A program made the translations under genes and the position numbers. Source: Cycas panzhihuaensis (taxonomy: Eukaryota > Cycadophyta). From it: a stretch of 64,000 bases of DNA. The stretch covers positions 158,169,741 to 158,233,740 of the forward strand of contig CM041465.1 in assembly GCA_023213395.1 (NCBI GenBank), in the 5' to 3' direction. Of this stretch, positions 35,561-48,183 are shown in pieces. How positions within the stretch are numbered: position 1 is the stretch's first letter; each line of letters opens with the position of its first letter. Below the pieces are notes generated by a model that worked only from the letters and a program-made list of their open reading frames with translations, made no database searches and was not told where the DNA came from.

Positions 35561-36840
35561 TTTGCAAGAGCAAATACATAACCTGAAGTAGACCTTCTCT
35601 TATCTAAATCTCCTGTAAAATCTGAATTAACATATCCACAAACCTGATTATCTGTACCTACAAAGATGATGCAATAGCCACTTGTGCCTCTCAGATACCG
35701 AAGCATCCATTTCATTGCGGCCCAATGTTCCTTTCCTGGATTTGCCATAAACCTGCTAACTACATCGATTGCATGTGAAATGTCAGGTCTTGTACATACC
35801 ATGGCATACATCAAACTTCCTACTGCACTAACATAAGGCACACAAGAGATATAATCCTTTTCTTCTTCATTACTAGGACTCATACTCAAAGAAAGCTTGA
35901 AATTGGAAGCCAATAGGATACTCACTAGTTTCACATTTACCATACCAAACCTAGTTAGCACCTTCTCTACATATTTCTGCTGTGATAACCATAGCTTACT
36001 ATTTTTCCTATCTCTGTGTATCTCCATACCTAAGATTTGTTTTGAAGCTCTTAGATCCTTAATATCAAAAGTCTTAGCCAATTGAGCCTTTAGCTTATTG
36101 ATTTCTTCCATGCTTTTGCTTGCAACTAGCATGTCATCAACATATAATACCAAGATAATGAATAAGCCATTGTCCATAAATTTAAAGTAAACACAATGAT
36201 CGTACTCACTTCTTTTAAAATTTTGGCTGTCCATGAAGGCATCAAACTTCTTGTACCACTGCTTAGGTGATTGCTTCAGGCCATATAATGATTTCCTGAG
36301 CCTGGAAATAAGTCTTTTCATGCCATCTTATACAAAGCCTTCTGGTTGATCCATATAGATCTTCTCATCTAAATCTCCATATAGAAAAGTTATTTTTGCA
36401 TCTAACTGCTCTAACTCTAAATCAAGAGAAGCTACTAATGCTAACAGCACTCAAATTGAACCAAGTTTGACAACTGGTGAAAAGATCTTATGAAAGTCAA
36501 TACCTACTTTCTGTGTAAAGCCTTTAGCCACCAGTCTTACCCTGTATTTGTCAACCTTTCCATCATCATCTATGTTCATCTTAAAAACCCACTTGCAACC
36601 AATAGTCTTCCCACCATGTGGAAGTTCTACCAAGTCCCATGAATTATTTTTCTTTAATATATCTATCTCTTTCTGCATAGCCCTCTTCCACTTCTCACTA
36701 TGGATATCATCTACTACTTCTTGATAATTAGAAACCATCATTAGAAACCAAAGCAATAGAAGTAGACGGGTTGTACCTGTTAAGTAGATGACTAACTCGT
36801 GTAGATCTTCTAACTGTTGGTACAGGAGTGTCCACATACT
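35561..36840 (-). pseudogene. pol: Copia reverse transcriptase of the minus-strand copia
   Basis: The minus strand from about 36,720 gives WKRAMQKEIDILKKNNSWDL, KWVFKMNIDDDGKVDKYRVR and LVAKGFTQKVGIDFHKIFSP. After a stop-rich stretch an open frame from 36,321 reads KSLYGLKQSPKQWYKKFDAF, the catalytic LYVDDMLVASK, GMEIHRDRKNSKLWLSQQKY, VGSLMYAMVCTRPDISHAI and RYLRGTSGYCIIF. It ends in GYVNSDFTGDLDKRRSTSGY. The last residues (from 35,560 down) are supplied by the inserted LTR. Both catalytic Asp are intact, but the gene is cut from its RNase H. Confidence 0.92.
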
Positions 36841-37009
36841 CCTGTAAATCTATTACAGATTCATCTTCAAAAAGATCTTCCTACTCTTCTAATTCCAAAG
36901 ATGGCTGGGTTTCAAAATTGACTTGTTGATATTCAACTCGTTACTCCTATTTCACTTCAACTTCTCCACTATTTGATTTTACAAGGGGATATTCATCAAA
37001 TACAACATA

Positions 37010-37822
37010 TTAGTTAATGGTGATTTTGTGGGTAGTAGGATCCCACAACTTGTATCCCTTCACACCATCCTTATCACTATAACTAACAAAGATATACCTC
37101 TTAGATTTTGGGTCTAACTTTGAACATTTACTTTTGTCAGTCCAGGCATAAGCATCATAACCAAAAACTTTCAAATTTGAATAATCACATGGATGTGTAG
37201 TCCATACCTCTTCAAGAATCTTGCAATCTATTACAAGTGATGGTGACCTATTTATTAGATAGCAAGTTTTTTGAATAGCTTTTGCCCATAAGCCCTGCTC
37301 CACTCCTGCATTACTTAGCATGCTCCTTGCTCTTTCTAAGAGTGTCCTATTCATGCGCTCAACAATGCCATTTTGCTGCGGAGTATAGTTAGTGGTCTTA
37401 TTCCTTTCGACCCTAGCTTCTCTGCAATAGTTCTAAAACTCCAAGGAGTTGAACTCACCTCCACTATCAGTTCTTAAATATTTAATTATCTTACCAGTGT
37501 TGTTCTCAAGTAAAGCCTAGAACTGGTTAAACACACTGAAAACTTTAGATTTCCTTTTCAAAAAATAGACCCATACCTTTTTGGAGTAATCATCATTAAA
37601 TGTGACAAAGTACAATGATCCTCCACAAGATATTTTAGGGGTTGGTCCCCACACATCTGAATGTATGTAATCCAGAACACCTTTACTAGTGTGACTCCCT
37701 ACTTTAAACCTGAGTCTGCACTGCCTTCCAAAAATGTAATGTTTGTAGAAAGCCAAATCTAAAAGTTGTAAGTTAGGAAGTAACTTACAACTTATCAGCA
37801 CCTTAAGTCCTCTCTCACTCAT
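37010..37822 (-). pseudogene. pol: Copia integrase of the minus-strand copia
   Basis: The minus strand reads FGRQCRLRFKVGSHTSKGVL, DYIHSDVWGPTPKISCGGSL and YFVTFNDDYSKKVWVYFLKR, carrying the zinc end and the first Asp. After a stop near 37,515, LRTDSGGEFNS carries the second Asp. From 37,354 MNRTLLERARSMLSNAGVEQ, GLWAKAIQKTCYLINRSPSL and LKVFGYDAYAW give the C-terminal half. The motifs resemble TNT1-like elements. Confidence 0.9.
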
Positions 37823-37858
37823 GTACCCAAGTCTTTGATACCATAACTGAGCTGGATC

Positions 37859-39131
37859 TTATGTAGTCTTTGATGTTGTAGCTGCATGGCTGACATATGT
37901 ACTTCCCACTAATATGTACATGTTTCCTTTCTTTAAGGCTCTCATAACAACCAAGGCTCCCTTTGACACCTTTAGGACTCCTTCATGACCTGTATACTTA
38001 AAACCACCTGAATCTAGTTCACCTAAGGAAATCAGATTCCTTTTCAGATCAGGTACATGTCTAACCTCAGTTAATATTCTCACTACTCCATTGAACATCT
38101 TAATTCCGATGCTACCAATGGCCACTATCTTACAAGAAACTTTATTTCCCATAAGCACATTATCACCATTAAGAGGTTGGTATGATGAGAACCAAGTCTT
38201 GTGTGGACACATGTGGTACGAAGCACCTAAATCTAATAACTAATCATGGTAATAATGAGAAATATTATAAGCAACCAAGACATCATCATCCATACCTTGA
38301 TTTGACTCCACATGATTCGCCTCCTTGGCATGATCTTCCTTTTTTTGGAACTCCTTCCTTTTGTAGCAATCCTTCTTGAGGTGATTGGTCTTATTACAGT
38401 GCTAACACCTAAGCTTACTCTTCTTGACTTTTCAGTTTGACCTCGATGTATCCCTGGAGCTTTGTCCTCTATCAATTGTTCTATCCCTTGCTGTCATAGC
38501 TTCTGGTGTGGAGGTTTCAAGACTAGACTTCCTCTACACTTCTTCCATCAGTAAAGAACTCACAACATAATCATATTCTAATTCATCTGTAGTAATAAAT
38601 CTAATTGATGTAATAATATTATCCCAGGATTTTGGTAATGAGTATAACAAGGTAACAACCTTGTCCTCATCCTTAATTTTAACATCGATACTAGCCAACT
38701 GACAAATAAGAGTATTGAAAATATTTAAATGTACCTTTCTTCCTCATTATGGATGAAAGAAGGTATATTGAAATGGTACCTTCCTTCATCCATAATGAGT
38801 ACAACTGCCTCTTGAAGTAGATTCGACTTGTCACTAATTTGGTCATATGCAGGCCTTCCAATTGAGTCTATAATCATGTTGTTGTCTGCTCCACTATGAT
38901 GTTAAATAGAACTTCATCTGCTAAGCATAATCGTATTGTGCTAAGAGCCATTTTGTCTAGATCATCCCATTCATCATCGTCCATCCTTGCCAGTTTCCTC
39001 ATTTTGCCCACAAGAGCTCTGTATAAACCTTATTGTACAAGAACATCATATGCTTTCAGTTTCCATAACTCGAAGATGTTCTTGCCATTGAATTTCTCCA
39101 CCTCAAACTTTGCACTTGCCAGTTTTTCCAT
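37859..39131 (-). pseudogene. gag: Copia gag, zinc knuckle and protease of the minus-strand copia
   Basis: ATG 39,131 opens MEKLASAKFEVEKFNGKNIF and ELWKLKAYDVLVQ, typical copia gag, followed by WDDLDKMALSTIRLCLADEV. Near 38,410-38,370 the knuckle reads CYHCNKTNHLKKDCYKRK when translated across a frame change (its first Cys overlaps a stop in one frame). Near 38,240 LLDLGASYHMCPHKTWF is the protease motif, followed by open frame 38,212-37,859 ending in VRHVPDLKRNLISLGELDSG and the pre-integrase block. At least one frameshift separates gag from protease. Capsid plus protease of a dead polyprotein. Confidence 0.85.
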
Positions 39132-39204
39132 TTGGTGTAGAGAAAGCTGACACCAAAACCTTTACAAACTCGTTACAAAAAATAAAAGTGGCTCTGATAC
39201 CACT

Positions 39205-39829
39205 TGTTGAGAATACAAGGTCCCAACCCTTTAACCGCCACTAAGATCTAAAGTATTCTTACAACTAGTTACAAAAATCAAAACTAAAAATTACATGCAA
39301 GTTTTTAAACTAGAGATAAAACAATAAACTGAATAAGAAAGCCAAGCACACAAATACACCCGATATAACATGGTAAAACCCTAGAAGTGTGCTAGGGAAA
39401 CATCCACATAGGAAAGGTATCAATCTTTATTGTCACGAAATAGAAAAAATGTACATGATCCTATAGCAGAGTGCTCACAACAACAATAACCAACTGCCCA
39501 ACACCTCACAATACATTGAACTACCTCAACATAATGAAATATGCCCTAAAACAGGCTCCATGAGAGAGTCATACAAGGCACAAATTTGGACTATAGAATC
39601 TAGGGTATTTTTATCAAATGACCATGATTCACTTCACAATTTAATATAGTTTCTAGTATTAATTTTTCAGGTCAGGGGCTATCACCCCTGAACCCCCTCT
39701 TAGCGGGGGGCATTCCACACCCCTTGGCTATGGGGGGCTCCTGCTCCCCTTGGAAGGTTTGGGGGGGAAACCACGTTGCCAACATGCCAAAATTTAAGCC
39801 TCCAACTATTGTTGTCACATTACCTAACA
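39205..39829 (-). repeat. 5' LTR of the minus-strand copia
   Basis: 625 bp, TGTTGAGAATACAAGG...TTACCTAACA, followed by TSD gtata. It has the same GC-rich block as its partner (39,670-39,780), about 20 bp shorter. Confidence 0.93.
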
Positions 39830-41021
39830 GTATAAAAAGAGAAGGAATTGATTTGTAACTCCAAATTAGGAAGTTTTCCATCACAATTAATTTATCTTTT
39901 ACTAGGTACTATGATTTAAAATATTTTAGTCCTATTAATAAGGATACCCTAGTGAATGACCAACTTAGTATTAATGAAGTTATATGTATTACTTAGATTG
40001 GTAAGAACTACCATTTTTTATTTTCATAGGAACCCTTATAACTTGATCATATTGGGTTGTTATATTCTTGAAATAGTTATTAAGGAAATAGATGGTTAGA
40101 TACACTCAATTAGTGGTTACTCTTTGGTAGGGTTTTTTTCATCTAAAATATCTGGTTCTTCTTCATCCATGTCAACTTCAATTACATAGAATTGGTTTCT
40201 TTTGAGGTAGACTTTAAGGTGTCCTATAACCTATTTGTCACCATATTTCCTGTAATTTTCATTCAATATTGGCTTATCAATGTTCCCTAGTTGAGTAGTT
40301 GCTAATGGGTAACTATTAAAGTTGGGGTGACACTTAGGAAGTATGTAATAGGAAATTTATGATTGATGTTTAATTTCAACTTGTTTAGCTAAGAGTATAG
40401 CTTTCTCCTTGGACTTGGGTTGGAACATCTTGAATTCAATGTTGATATTAGGCCAAATGTTTTCTTAGTAAAATTGAGAAGCTTCTTTGTCAATTAAAGC
40501 AACCTTGAGTTATAATTTTTTAAATTGCTCTCTAAACTCTTCAACTAAAGAATCCTTTTGAAAGCAATGAGATAATTTGACTATGTAGGGGGTGGAATTA
40601 GGTCCTTTAATGCAAGTTTTAACCATATTAATGAAATCATCCTAGAGAATGTATCTTTGGTTAACATACCATTTTTTAGCCTAAATATATAGGTACCCTT
40701 CCATGTGGTTGATAGAAAAATGAACCTTTTCATCTGGGGCTATGACATTGAGGTTTTTGAATGTAATGTTCAATTTAACTATCTACTCTTCGAAGTTAAC
40801 TATGCCTTTCTAAAATGTAAAATAATATGTTATTTCTTGTACTAGATTATTGATTGATAATTAGTATTATTAGCCTTATGTTGAGAATCATGTGATCCTC
40901 CCTTAACTTCAATCTGCTTGGCCATGAGTTTATTAATAGTCTTGTTCATTTGTTTTATCCACTGATCTATGAAGTCAAGGAGATTAGATATATCCATGTT
41001 TGTATCCTCTCTATTAGCCAT
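39830..41021 (-). pseudogene. gag: Gag (and protease start) of the outer chromovirus
   Basis: ATG 41,021 on the minus strand opens MANREDTNMDISNLLDFIDQ and WIKQMNKTINKLMAKQIEVK, a plausible Ty3 gag N-terminus. The reading continues with a capsid trace near 40,740-40,600 (FIFLSTTWKGTYIF). It then decays through many stops and frame changes toward the protease, whose end is at 29,269. No knuckle could be read with confidence. The position between PBS/leader and protease supports the call. Confidence 0.6.
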
Positions 41022-41590
41022 TCATGATCACTTTAAATACTCAATGATGGTAGATTTAACTAATCTTGATCAAAACTCTAGAATTGAAGGCTAGTTTATA
41101 TTTTTTCCTTACAATCTTATATAAGAGAAATTTGTAGCCCTTAACTGAAGATCCCATGTTGGTTACCAAATATGATTAGAGATCACCATGTACGACATCT
41201 AATTAGAGGAAGATAGAAGAGATGGGGATAGCTATGGGAGCATCAATTGATAGGAATATAAATAGAATAAATAGCATAAAATTATAGCTAGTAAAAATTC
41301 AATGAAAGTAGGCTACAATTGAGACGAGCTATAAAAAAAAGTACTGTTGGTAGATATATAAAGGGAATGGAAGACTAGTGATGAGGCTATGGAGGATACA
41401 ATTGAAAATAATGACAAATGGAGTTAAAAGCATGCATGATATTATAGACAAAATGATAGGAAATATAAAGGGTGGTATAACAAAACAAAAAAGCACTATG
41501 CAGGGTAATATAAATGTTACAATTATCTTACTATTTAGAGGGAGAGCACACTTCTTTGAGATTGTAATAAAGCAAGATCCTAGGTCCCAA
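41022..41590 (-). other. Leader of the outer chromovirus
   Basis: Untranslated stretch between gag and PBS (41,591-41,600). A plus-strand ORF at 41,378-41,692 runs into the LTR, has no recognisable motif and is not believed. Confidence 0.65.
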
Positions 41591-41602
41591 TCTGATACCA
41601 CT

Positions 41603-41944
41603 TGTAGTAGACCAAGTGTCTACTACTTCCTTTGCACACAACTTCAAGTATTATCCAACACAAGCATAATAAAGAAGGTATTTCATGCATAGAGTAGTTA
41701 CTGATGAAATATCTTAATGAAAAGATTTAATTGAATTCAAAGACACATAATGATCAATTACAAGAATGGTAGAAATTTATACAAGTGGTATGCAACTATT
41801 TAAATGAGTTCCCACCTTTTCATATCTCCTGTTAAGTACCTTCTGACATCTCCTATTAAATATTCAAATACTAGACTAGTTATTAAGTTTAATTAATATC
41901 TAACTACTATGGTTACTAATAGAGTTGTAACAAGTATAAGAAGT
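41603..41944 (-). repeat. 5' LTR of the outer chromovirus
   Basis: About 342 bp, starting TGTAGTAGACC two bases from the PBS and collinear with 13,782-14,123. Its right end is uncertain by up to about 12 bp. Confidence 0.8.
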
Positions 41945-42236
41945 GAGAAACTAGAGCAAAATAGATTGAAAAAAAATAGGTGGAAAAGGAACAATGATCA
42001 ACCATAGACAAGGCCAAGTCAAGTGAACTCAAAATAAGAGGCAACAAGAAAAACACAATAAGATTAAAGAATCTAAAGTAGGAAATGAGGTTTAACATGA
42101 ATGCTTAAACTACAGAAAGTTAGAGAACAAGCCTTTAGAATGCTAAACAAGAGAAATCATAGGTTAAATCCTATAAGAATGAGTGATAAAAGGAGGATAA
42201 ATAGAGTTAAATGAAAGAAATGAAATCTAAAATATG
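41945..42236. other. A-rich flank between chromovirus and microsatellite
   Basis: No feature seen apart from short A runs and GAGAA/AAGAG-type words. Confidence 0.4.
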
Positions 42237-42887
<651 letters not shown>

Positions 42888-43199
42888 ACAATCTTTGAGC
42901 CTATTTCCCCTATATGATGAATGAGTAACGATGGATGAAGGTGTTGTACATGAAGAAGATAAGACACTAAGACAAGGAGCATTGTTTTAGGAGGAGGCAA
43001 GGAGTATTGATGATTAGAGGTGATGTACTTAGGAATAAGGAGGACTAGATGACATACTAGCTACTAGTTGGGAGGGGGGCAGTTCTAGCCAAGCTACTTG
43101 AGCTTATTGTGCTCTGATCAGTCATGTATATCAATTTAATAATATGAGCACTAAAGGATTCTCATGATAGGAGGGGGATTTTCCCCTTACTCTGGATTA

Positions 43200-44560
43200 T
43201 ACTCTGTGAAGTAGATAGCCTTAGAGTCTTTAGATGGATCAGGAGTAGTAGTTGAGAGTTTTATTATAATTGGCTCCTCTAGAGCTTGTAGGATAGAATT
43301 GAGTTGGTCATAGGTTTTATCAACCTTAACAAGCTTATGGTCTTAAGTGGTCTCCCATTTAGGAGCAATAATAAGATTCTTGAGATTTTTGATCCTAATA
43401 TAGATCTTAAAAGACTATAAAGGCTAAGCATCAGTACTCTCCTATATGGTGGGACCAAGCTTGAGTACCTTAAGATGGATTAAGATTTGAAAGTATTAGT
43501 AAATATATCAAAGAGAAAGTCATAAAATAAGGGCCTTTGACAAGCATGAATAAGATCTTAAAAGTAATGGATAAAGTCTTAGACAGACTTATATGCCCCT
43601 TATTTAGTAGTGAAAATAACTTTTACATAGTCTAAAATAGGCAGGCAATGTTAAAGTAGTTTATAAGGGCATTGACAAGCTTCTAAAATGATTGAATAGA
43701 AGTATTGGGTAGCTTATAAAACCACTTTTGAGCATTACTCAATAAGGATTTGGGAAAAATCCTTGTCATCACATGACCATGAGGAAGGTAGTTTACACAT
43801 ATGAGTAAAAGGTCTTACATGTGACCAGCAGGATCTTGCCCCAACTCCCCACTGAATTTAGGAAGCTAAGGGATGAAAGTTGGAGAGGGATATAAGGACC
43901 TATTATGGAAAGGGGTTCCTCTTATAATTGGTACAAGTACTCCTTTCCATGAGGGAGGAGACGAATGTCTAAAAGAATGATTACGATGGGAGAACTAGCC
44001 CATGTGTAAAATGACCAAGGTATAGAAGGTGTTATATTTATGATGTAGTTGGATCCACCTATGAGGGTTGGGATTTATGAATGAGAGTGGAAGGAAAAAT
44101 CTATGAAGACCCCCCATAAAGAGTATAATTAACATATGGGTGAGAGAGTGGCTTCATTTGCATCATGCCTAGCTAAGGTATATGAGGTCCCATAGAAGGT
44201 AAATAGGGTGAAGGGACAATAGGCTTCGAAGGAACCTAAGGGACATAAGCACTATTTCCACTAGGGGGGAACCCACTTATGTCTAGTAGGGCACAAAGAG
44301 GAGATTATAAGATCCTGTAGGCTATCAACCATCTCTCTAAGCTAGTTGGGGGGTGGAAGTGGTGATAATTTACCATAAAAGGGTATAATACCTATAGAAG
44401 TAGGTTATGTCCATGGAGATGTAGGAGGCATGATGTTGATGGGAGTAGGTCCTACTTGAATAAACTAAGTAGGTAGAGTAATAAACATAAGGGATGATAA
44501 GGAAGGGGAGGCATATCCATGTAAGGAGATAAAGGATTATCCCTATGGAGGAATGAAAGA
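43200..44560 (-). pseudogene. gag: Ty3-type gag of an outer, older element
   Basis: The minus strand near 43,876-43,600 reads LPKFSGELGQDPAGHM, DLLLICVNYLPHGHVMTRIF, PKSLLSNAQKWFYKLPNTS and QSFxKLVNALINYF. This closely matches the Retrotrans_gag domain (LPKFDGxGxxDPxxHV...FPxSLTGDAxxWFxxLPxxSIxSWEEL). Upstream (right) the frame is Pro/Ser/His-rich, as in N-terminal extensions of plant Ty3 gag. It is cut on the right by the LTR at 44,592. It may belong with the RNase H relic at 12.6 kb, on the other side of the chromovirus. Confidence 0.7.
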
Positions 44561-44591
44561 GGTATTAGGCCTCTAAGAAGGAGTTGTAATA

Positions 44592-45088
44592 TGTAACATT
44601 CCTTTCCTGTTCTAGCATACTTTATAACCCAATGTTTATCTACTAGTCTAGTTGACTCATGGTGGATATTATTATTATTATCTCTAGATAACTTAATAGT
44701 ATTCTCTAGCTAACCTTATAATTCTATTTTGGTTGACTTCCATCCTCCTTGCTAGCTGAGCTCCGTAAGCCCTTTTCACCTACTTATTTATAGAGATCCT
44801 TGACCCTATTCTAGGGCATCTTAGATGATTTTGGGCTACTATATTGTTAGCCTTAATGGCTATAATTTTGAAGGATACCTTGCCTCAAAGAGGAAGCCAA
44901 TATTAGGTACTTTACTTGTGAGTTTTGTGCATCATATTTACTATATTTTAATTGATATTTTTAGTTTACTTTATAATATAATAGTAAATACCTTATATTG
45001 TATACTTTACATACTTCTTCCATGTTTTTGCATGTTTTATTCTATTTTGCCCATTTTTTTTATACAAATCCTCTGTGGAACTACTTTA
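44592..45088 (+). repeat. Probable 5' LTR of the plus-strand Ty3
   Basis: TGTAACATTCCTTTCCTG... (a common start of plant Ty3 LTRs) to ...CTACTTTA, then AG and the PBS. No partner LTR is available to confirm its ends. It contains an ORF of 110 codons (44,825-45,157) that runs through the PBS and is not credible. Confidence 0.6.
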
Positions 45089-45224
45089 AGTGGTATTAAA
45101 CTTTATTTTAAATCCATACTAAGGGAAGATCCTCTATCTTATAATAAGAAAAGCTAGGAAAAGATTTAAAAAAAAAGTTCCCTTCCTCCTTTTCTCTAAA
45201 TAGAGCTGAAATTAGGAAGGACTC

Positions 45225-46260
45225 TCTAGCAAGGTAAGATAGTGAATAATTCATTTATAATAATAGAATATGTAGATAAAAGGGATGATAAGTTGCACGA
45301 TATCGTATCAAGCATGGATAGATACCTAAAGTCTCTTCATAATCTAGTAAACTTAATAGACTAAAAACTAGATAAACCTAAAGAAGAGGGAGAAACTTTA
45401 AGAGACGAAAGATTTTAGGAGTAAAGGAATTTTAAGAAAGAAAAGGAATTCAATGAATAAGATTTTAAACTAGGTAAGGGGCTTAAGTGTACAATCTTTT
45501 TTAAGAAAAATTTGACCTTGATAAATTGAGGGATATCTATAGTTGGATCATCCAGATGTAAATCTACTTTTAAGAAAGTGTCATATCTAGTAAGGAATAG
45601 GTTCTAGTAGCCTCTTTCCATTTATATGGCAAAGAACTAAAATGGTTCCATTGGAAGAGAAGATTCTTTAAGGGGACGAATAATGATAATTAGATTTTGC
45701 CAAATGAATGACTAATAGAATAATATAAATATATATAGAATACAAATTACTTCATCCAACTTATGTACTTACAACAAATAGGCTTAGTTTAGACCTACAT
45801 TAAATAATTCTAAACCTTATATAGCTTGGTCAATCATAAGATCATAGAAGAGATCCTTATCTAGTCATATGTTATAGAACTTAAGGGACATATCAAATAC
45901 CACATAAAGATAATACAAGCAGTCACCCAATGTGAAGTTATTTAATGGGCAAAAAACGTGGAAGTATAGTATAAAGAAGGGAGGCCCAGTTATATTTAAT
46001 GAGATGAACGTACCTCCTACCAAAATACTAGCTTCCAACCAAATTGGAATAGGTCAAGATCAAAGGCTAAACCTCCACTCATAGATAAGTGTAATAATAA
46101 GCCAAATAAATTGTCTAAAGAATAACACCTTAAATGAGAAACCTACTTCAAGTGTAGAGGAAAATAGAATTAGGACCATTAGTGCCTTTCAAGGAAGAAG
46201 AATTAGAAGAAGAAGAAGAAAGATCACCTGATTTACATGATGAATCCAAAATTAAAGAAC
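45225..46260 (+). pseudogene. gag: Ty3 gag of the plus-strand element
   Basis: Plus translation gives VDKRDDKLHDIVSSMDRYLK and SLHNLVNLID-KLDKPKEE, a coiled, charged N-terminus. A capsid-like MAKELKWFHWKRRFF near 45,630 (family GEALxWFxWxE) and KWAK-like fragments follow. Near 46,190-46,245 an acidic run (EEELEEEEERSPDLHDE) leads to protease. Many stops. Start not defined. Confidence 0.6.
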
Positions 46261-46319
46261 TCCTTAATACTAACATCAAAAATATATAGATATTATTACA
46301 AGCCATTATTAAAGAGATT

Positions 46320-46680
46320 GCCACCCTATAAACTTTATAATTCTAAGGGATAATCAAGGGAGCATAAGTAGCTATTATCATAGATAGTGAAAGCATGTAT
46401 AATTTCATTAATAAACCCACCATAGAGAAGTTGGGCTTATCCATCCAAGCACTTAATGTCTTCTAGATCACCACCTCCAATGGTAAGACTATAACATATT
46501 GAGGTTACTATCCTAAGGTGAATCTCTAAATTAGGAATTATTCTATGATAACATGCATGTTTGTCATACCAATAGGAGGAGTGGCTACCATCTTAGGAAT
46601 CTAATGGCTATAGACCTTGGGAAATATCATCACCAACTATAAAATTTGATTCATGAGTTTCTTCCAAAAGGTCACAAATA
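46320..46680 (+). pseudogene. pol: Ty3 aspartic protease, degenerate
   Basis: The plus strand near 46,370 reads AIIIDSESMYNFINKPTIEK and LGLSIQALNVF. It matches the LIDSGSTHNFI catalytic motif with Gly changed to Glu, which would disable the enzyme. It continues ATILGI (family DVILGMDWL) near 46,590. Stops follow. Confidence 0.65.
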
Positions 46681-46859
46681 CATACATCTCTTATATCCCC
46701 AACACAGTTGGTGACCTCACACTGCATGGAGAAAATATTGAAAAAAAATCTTATTTCATATATAATGAGATGCCACAAAACTATAATAAAAGATGTTATT
46801 AGCAAAAGTACAAGCCATTATAGATCAACATAATGGGGTCTTTGAAAAACCTCCCTAAG

Positions 46860-47618
46860 GACTATCCTTAGATTGAAGGTGCTAACATCCTATTAAGTTG
46901 ATACTAGGAGCAAGTAGCTCCTATAAATGTCTACCCATACTGCCATCCCTATCATTTAAAGAGGGAAATCAAATAGATTAATAAGGAGCTTCTATATCAA
47001 GGATAAATTTCAATTAGCACCAACCCCTTTACATCACCAACTATATTAAATCATAAGGAGGATGGTTCCTACTGCATGTGTATGGATTATCTAGGGCTTA
47101 ATAAGTTTACCATCAAGATATGTTACTCTATTCCATAGATTAATGATTTGTTGGATGAAATATATAGAGCAAAATATTTCTCAAAGATTGATCTCTACTC
47201 GTGATACTATCAAATTTTTATCAAAGAAGACGATGTGTACAAAATAGCATTATGTATACATAAATGATTATTCAACTTTTGGGTTGTGCCATTTAGGCTA
47301 ACAAATGTTCTAACTACCTTCTAGAGTATGATGAACACAATATTTAAACCCTTTTTATGCAAATTTGTACTCTAATTTATAACTCAACTTAGGAAGAATA
47401 TTTAGAACATATCAAGATCCTATTGTAAGTTCTCAAAAGCAATCAATTCTGAACCAACAAGAATAAATGCACTTTTGGAAAGACCAAGTTAGAATATATA
47501 GGGCATATCATTACTCAAGAGGGTGTTAACATGGATCTAAAAAAGGTTCAAGCAATCATAGAGTGGCCCATACCCAAATACATAACAGGAGTAAGAAGTT
47601 TCTTAGGAGCAGTTATAT
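46860..47618 (+). pseudogene. pol: Ty3 reverse transcriptase, N-terminal two thirds
   Basis: The plus strand gives HKEDGSYCMCMDYLGLNKFT near 47,050, then INDLLDEIYRAKYFSKIDLY, KIALCIHK and VVPFRLTNVLTTF (family MPFGLTNAPATF). At about 47,375 CKFVL is followed directly by LIYNST-EEYLEHIKIL: the catalytic VFFDD block is deleted. TFGKTKLEYIGHIITQEGV and VQAIIEWPIPK then lead to VRSFLGA at the copia insertion. Confidence 0.8.
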
Positions 47619-48008
47619 TATTAAAACTTATAATAGTCCCTTCATTATAATGTATTATGTGTATATTTGTATATCATGCACTTTAGATGACCTGTCTTTG
47701 TAACTTTATCATATTATATAGATATATTAGGTTTGCCACCCTTACTGATATGTTGGCCAATAATAATGATATAAAACACTCATGGTATGCTTATAAATTA
47801 AGCTCCACACATTTTATTTATTAATGTGAAAGCTCTATTGAAATAGAGCCGCATGATGCAACTAATTTTCCTATAGCTATTTGCTCAGTATATTATTCTT
47901 ATTTTGATCTCATTTATGATATTTTACTTGCTTTGTTTAGTTTTATTATTGAATGAATATAGATATTATATCTTGGAGCTAATCTCACATTATATTAAAG
48001 ATATTACA
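47619..48008 (+). repeat. 5' LTR of the second plus-strand copia
   Basis: About 390 bp, TATTAAAACTTATAAT...GATATTACA. The TG start has become TA. About 40 bp shorter than its partner, mostly near the 3' end. Confidence 0.82.
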
Positions 48009-48183
48009 TACTTTCTTCGTTGATTTTCTAAGAAATATGTGAGAAATAGAGGTCCATTTGCTAATAACAACATTTTGTTCATGTTATTTTTAGAGTTTTT
48101 TCATAATATTAAGTAGCTATCAGACAATCTAAAGCTATTACAAGTGATTCTCAACTTGTATTAGCCCCACAGTGGAGAGTTTT

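Larger units (their letters stand above)
29270..39829 (-). mobile_element. Copia element on the minus strand, containing a younger copia
   Basis: LTRs at 29,270-29,916 and 39,205-39,829; PBS complement gctctgatacca at 39,191-39,202, two bases from the right LTR. The TSD gtata is perfect (29,265-29,269 and 39,830-39,834). A purine tract (atctccaccttgac on the plus strand, reading AAGGTGGAGAT on the minus strand) adjoins the left LTR. Gag, protease, integrase, RT and RNase H read right to left; motifs resemble the TNT1-like group. It is interrupted between RT and RNase H by the copia at 30,352-35,560. It is less decayed than the plus-strand copia. Confidence 0.95.
13782..41944 (-). mobile_element. 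Ty3 chromovirus, minus strand, split by two nested copia elements
   Basis: Homologous LTRs lie at about 13,782-14,123 and 41,603-41,944. The PBS complement (tctgatacca) is at 41,591-41,600, two bases from the right LTR, and a polypurine tract (cttcccccttcgag on the plus strand) is at 14,124. Its own sequence survives in three islands: gag at 41,021-39,830, the protease end at 29,269-29,043, and RT-RNase H-integrase-chromodomain at 17,007-14,130. The islands read in the order expected for Ty3. Removing the nested elements leaves about 5.6 kb, normal for a chromovirus. No clean TSD was found at the outer ends, so these may be off by a few bases. Confidence 0.85.

Noticed and set aside
13777-41949. 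A TSD for the outer chromovirus
   Set aside because: The bases beside the two LTRs (agcaa and gagaa) do not match well and the LTR end is uncertain, so none is claimed.
44825-45157. Plus-strand ORF of 110 codons as a possible host gene
   Set aside because: It crosses the probable LTR end and PBS of the plus-strand Ty3 and has no recognisable motif.
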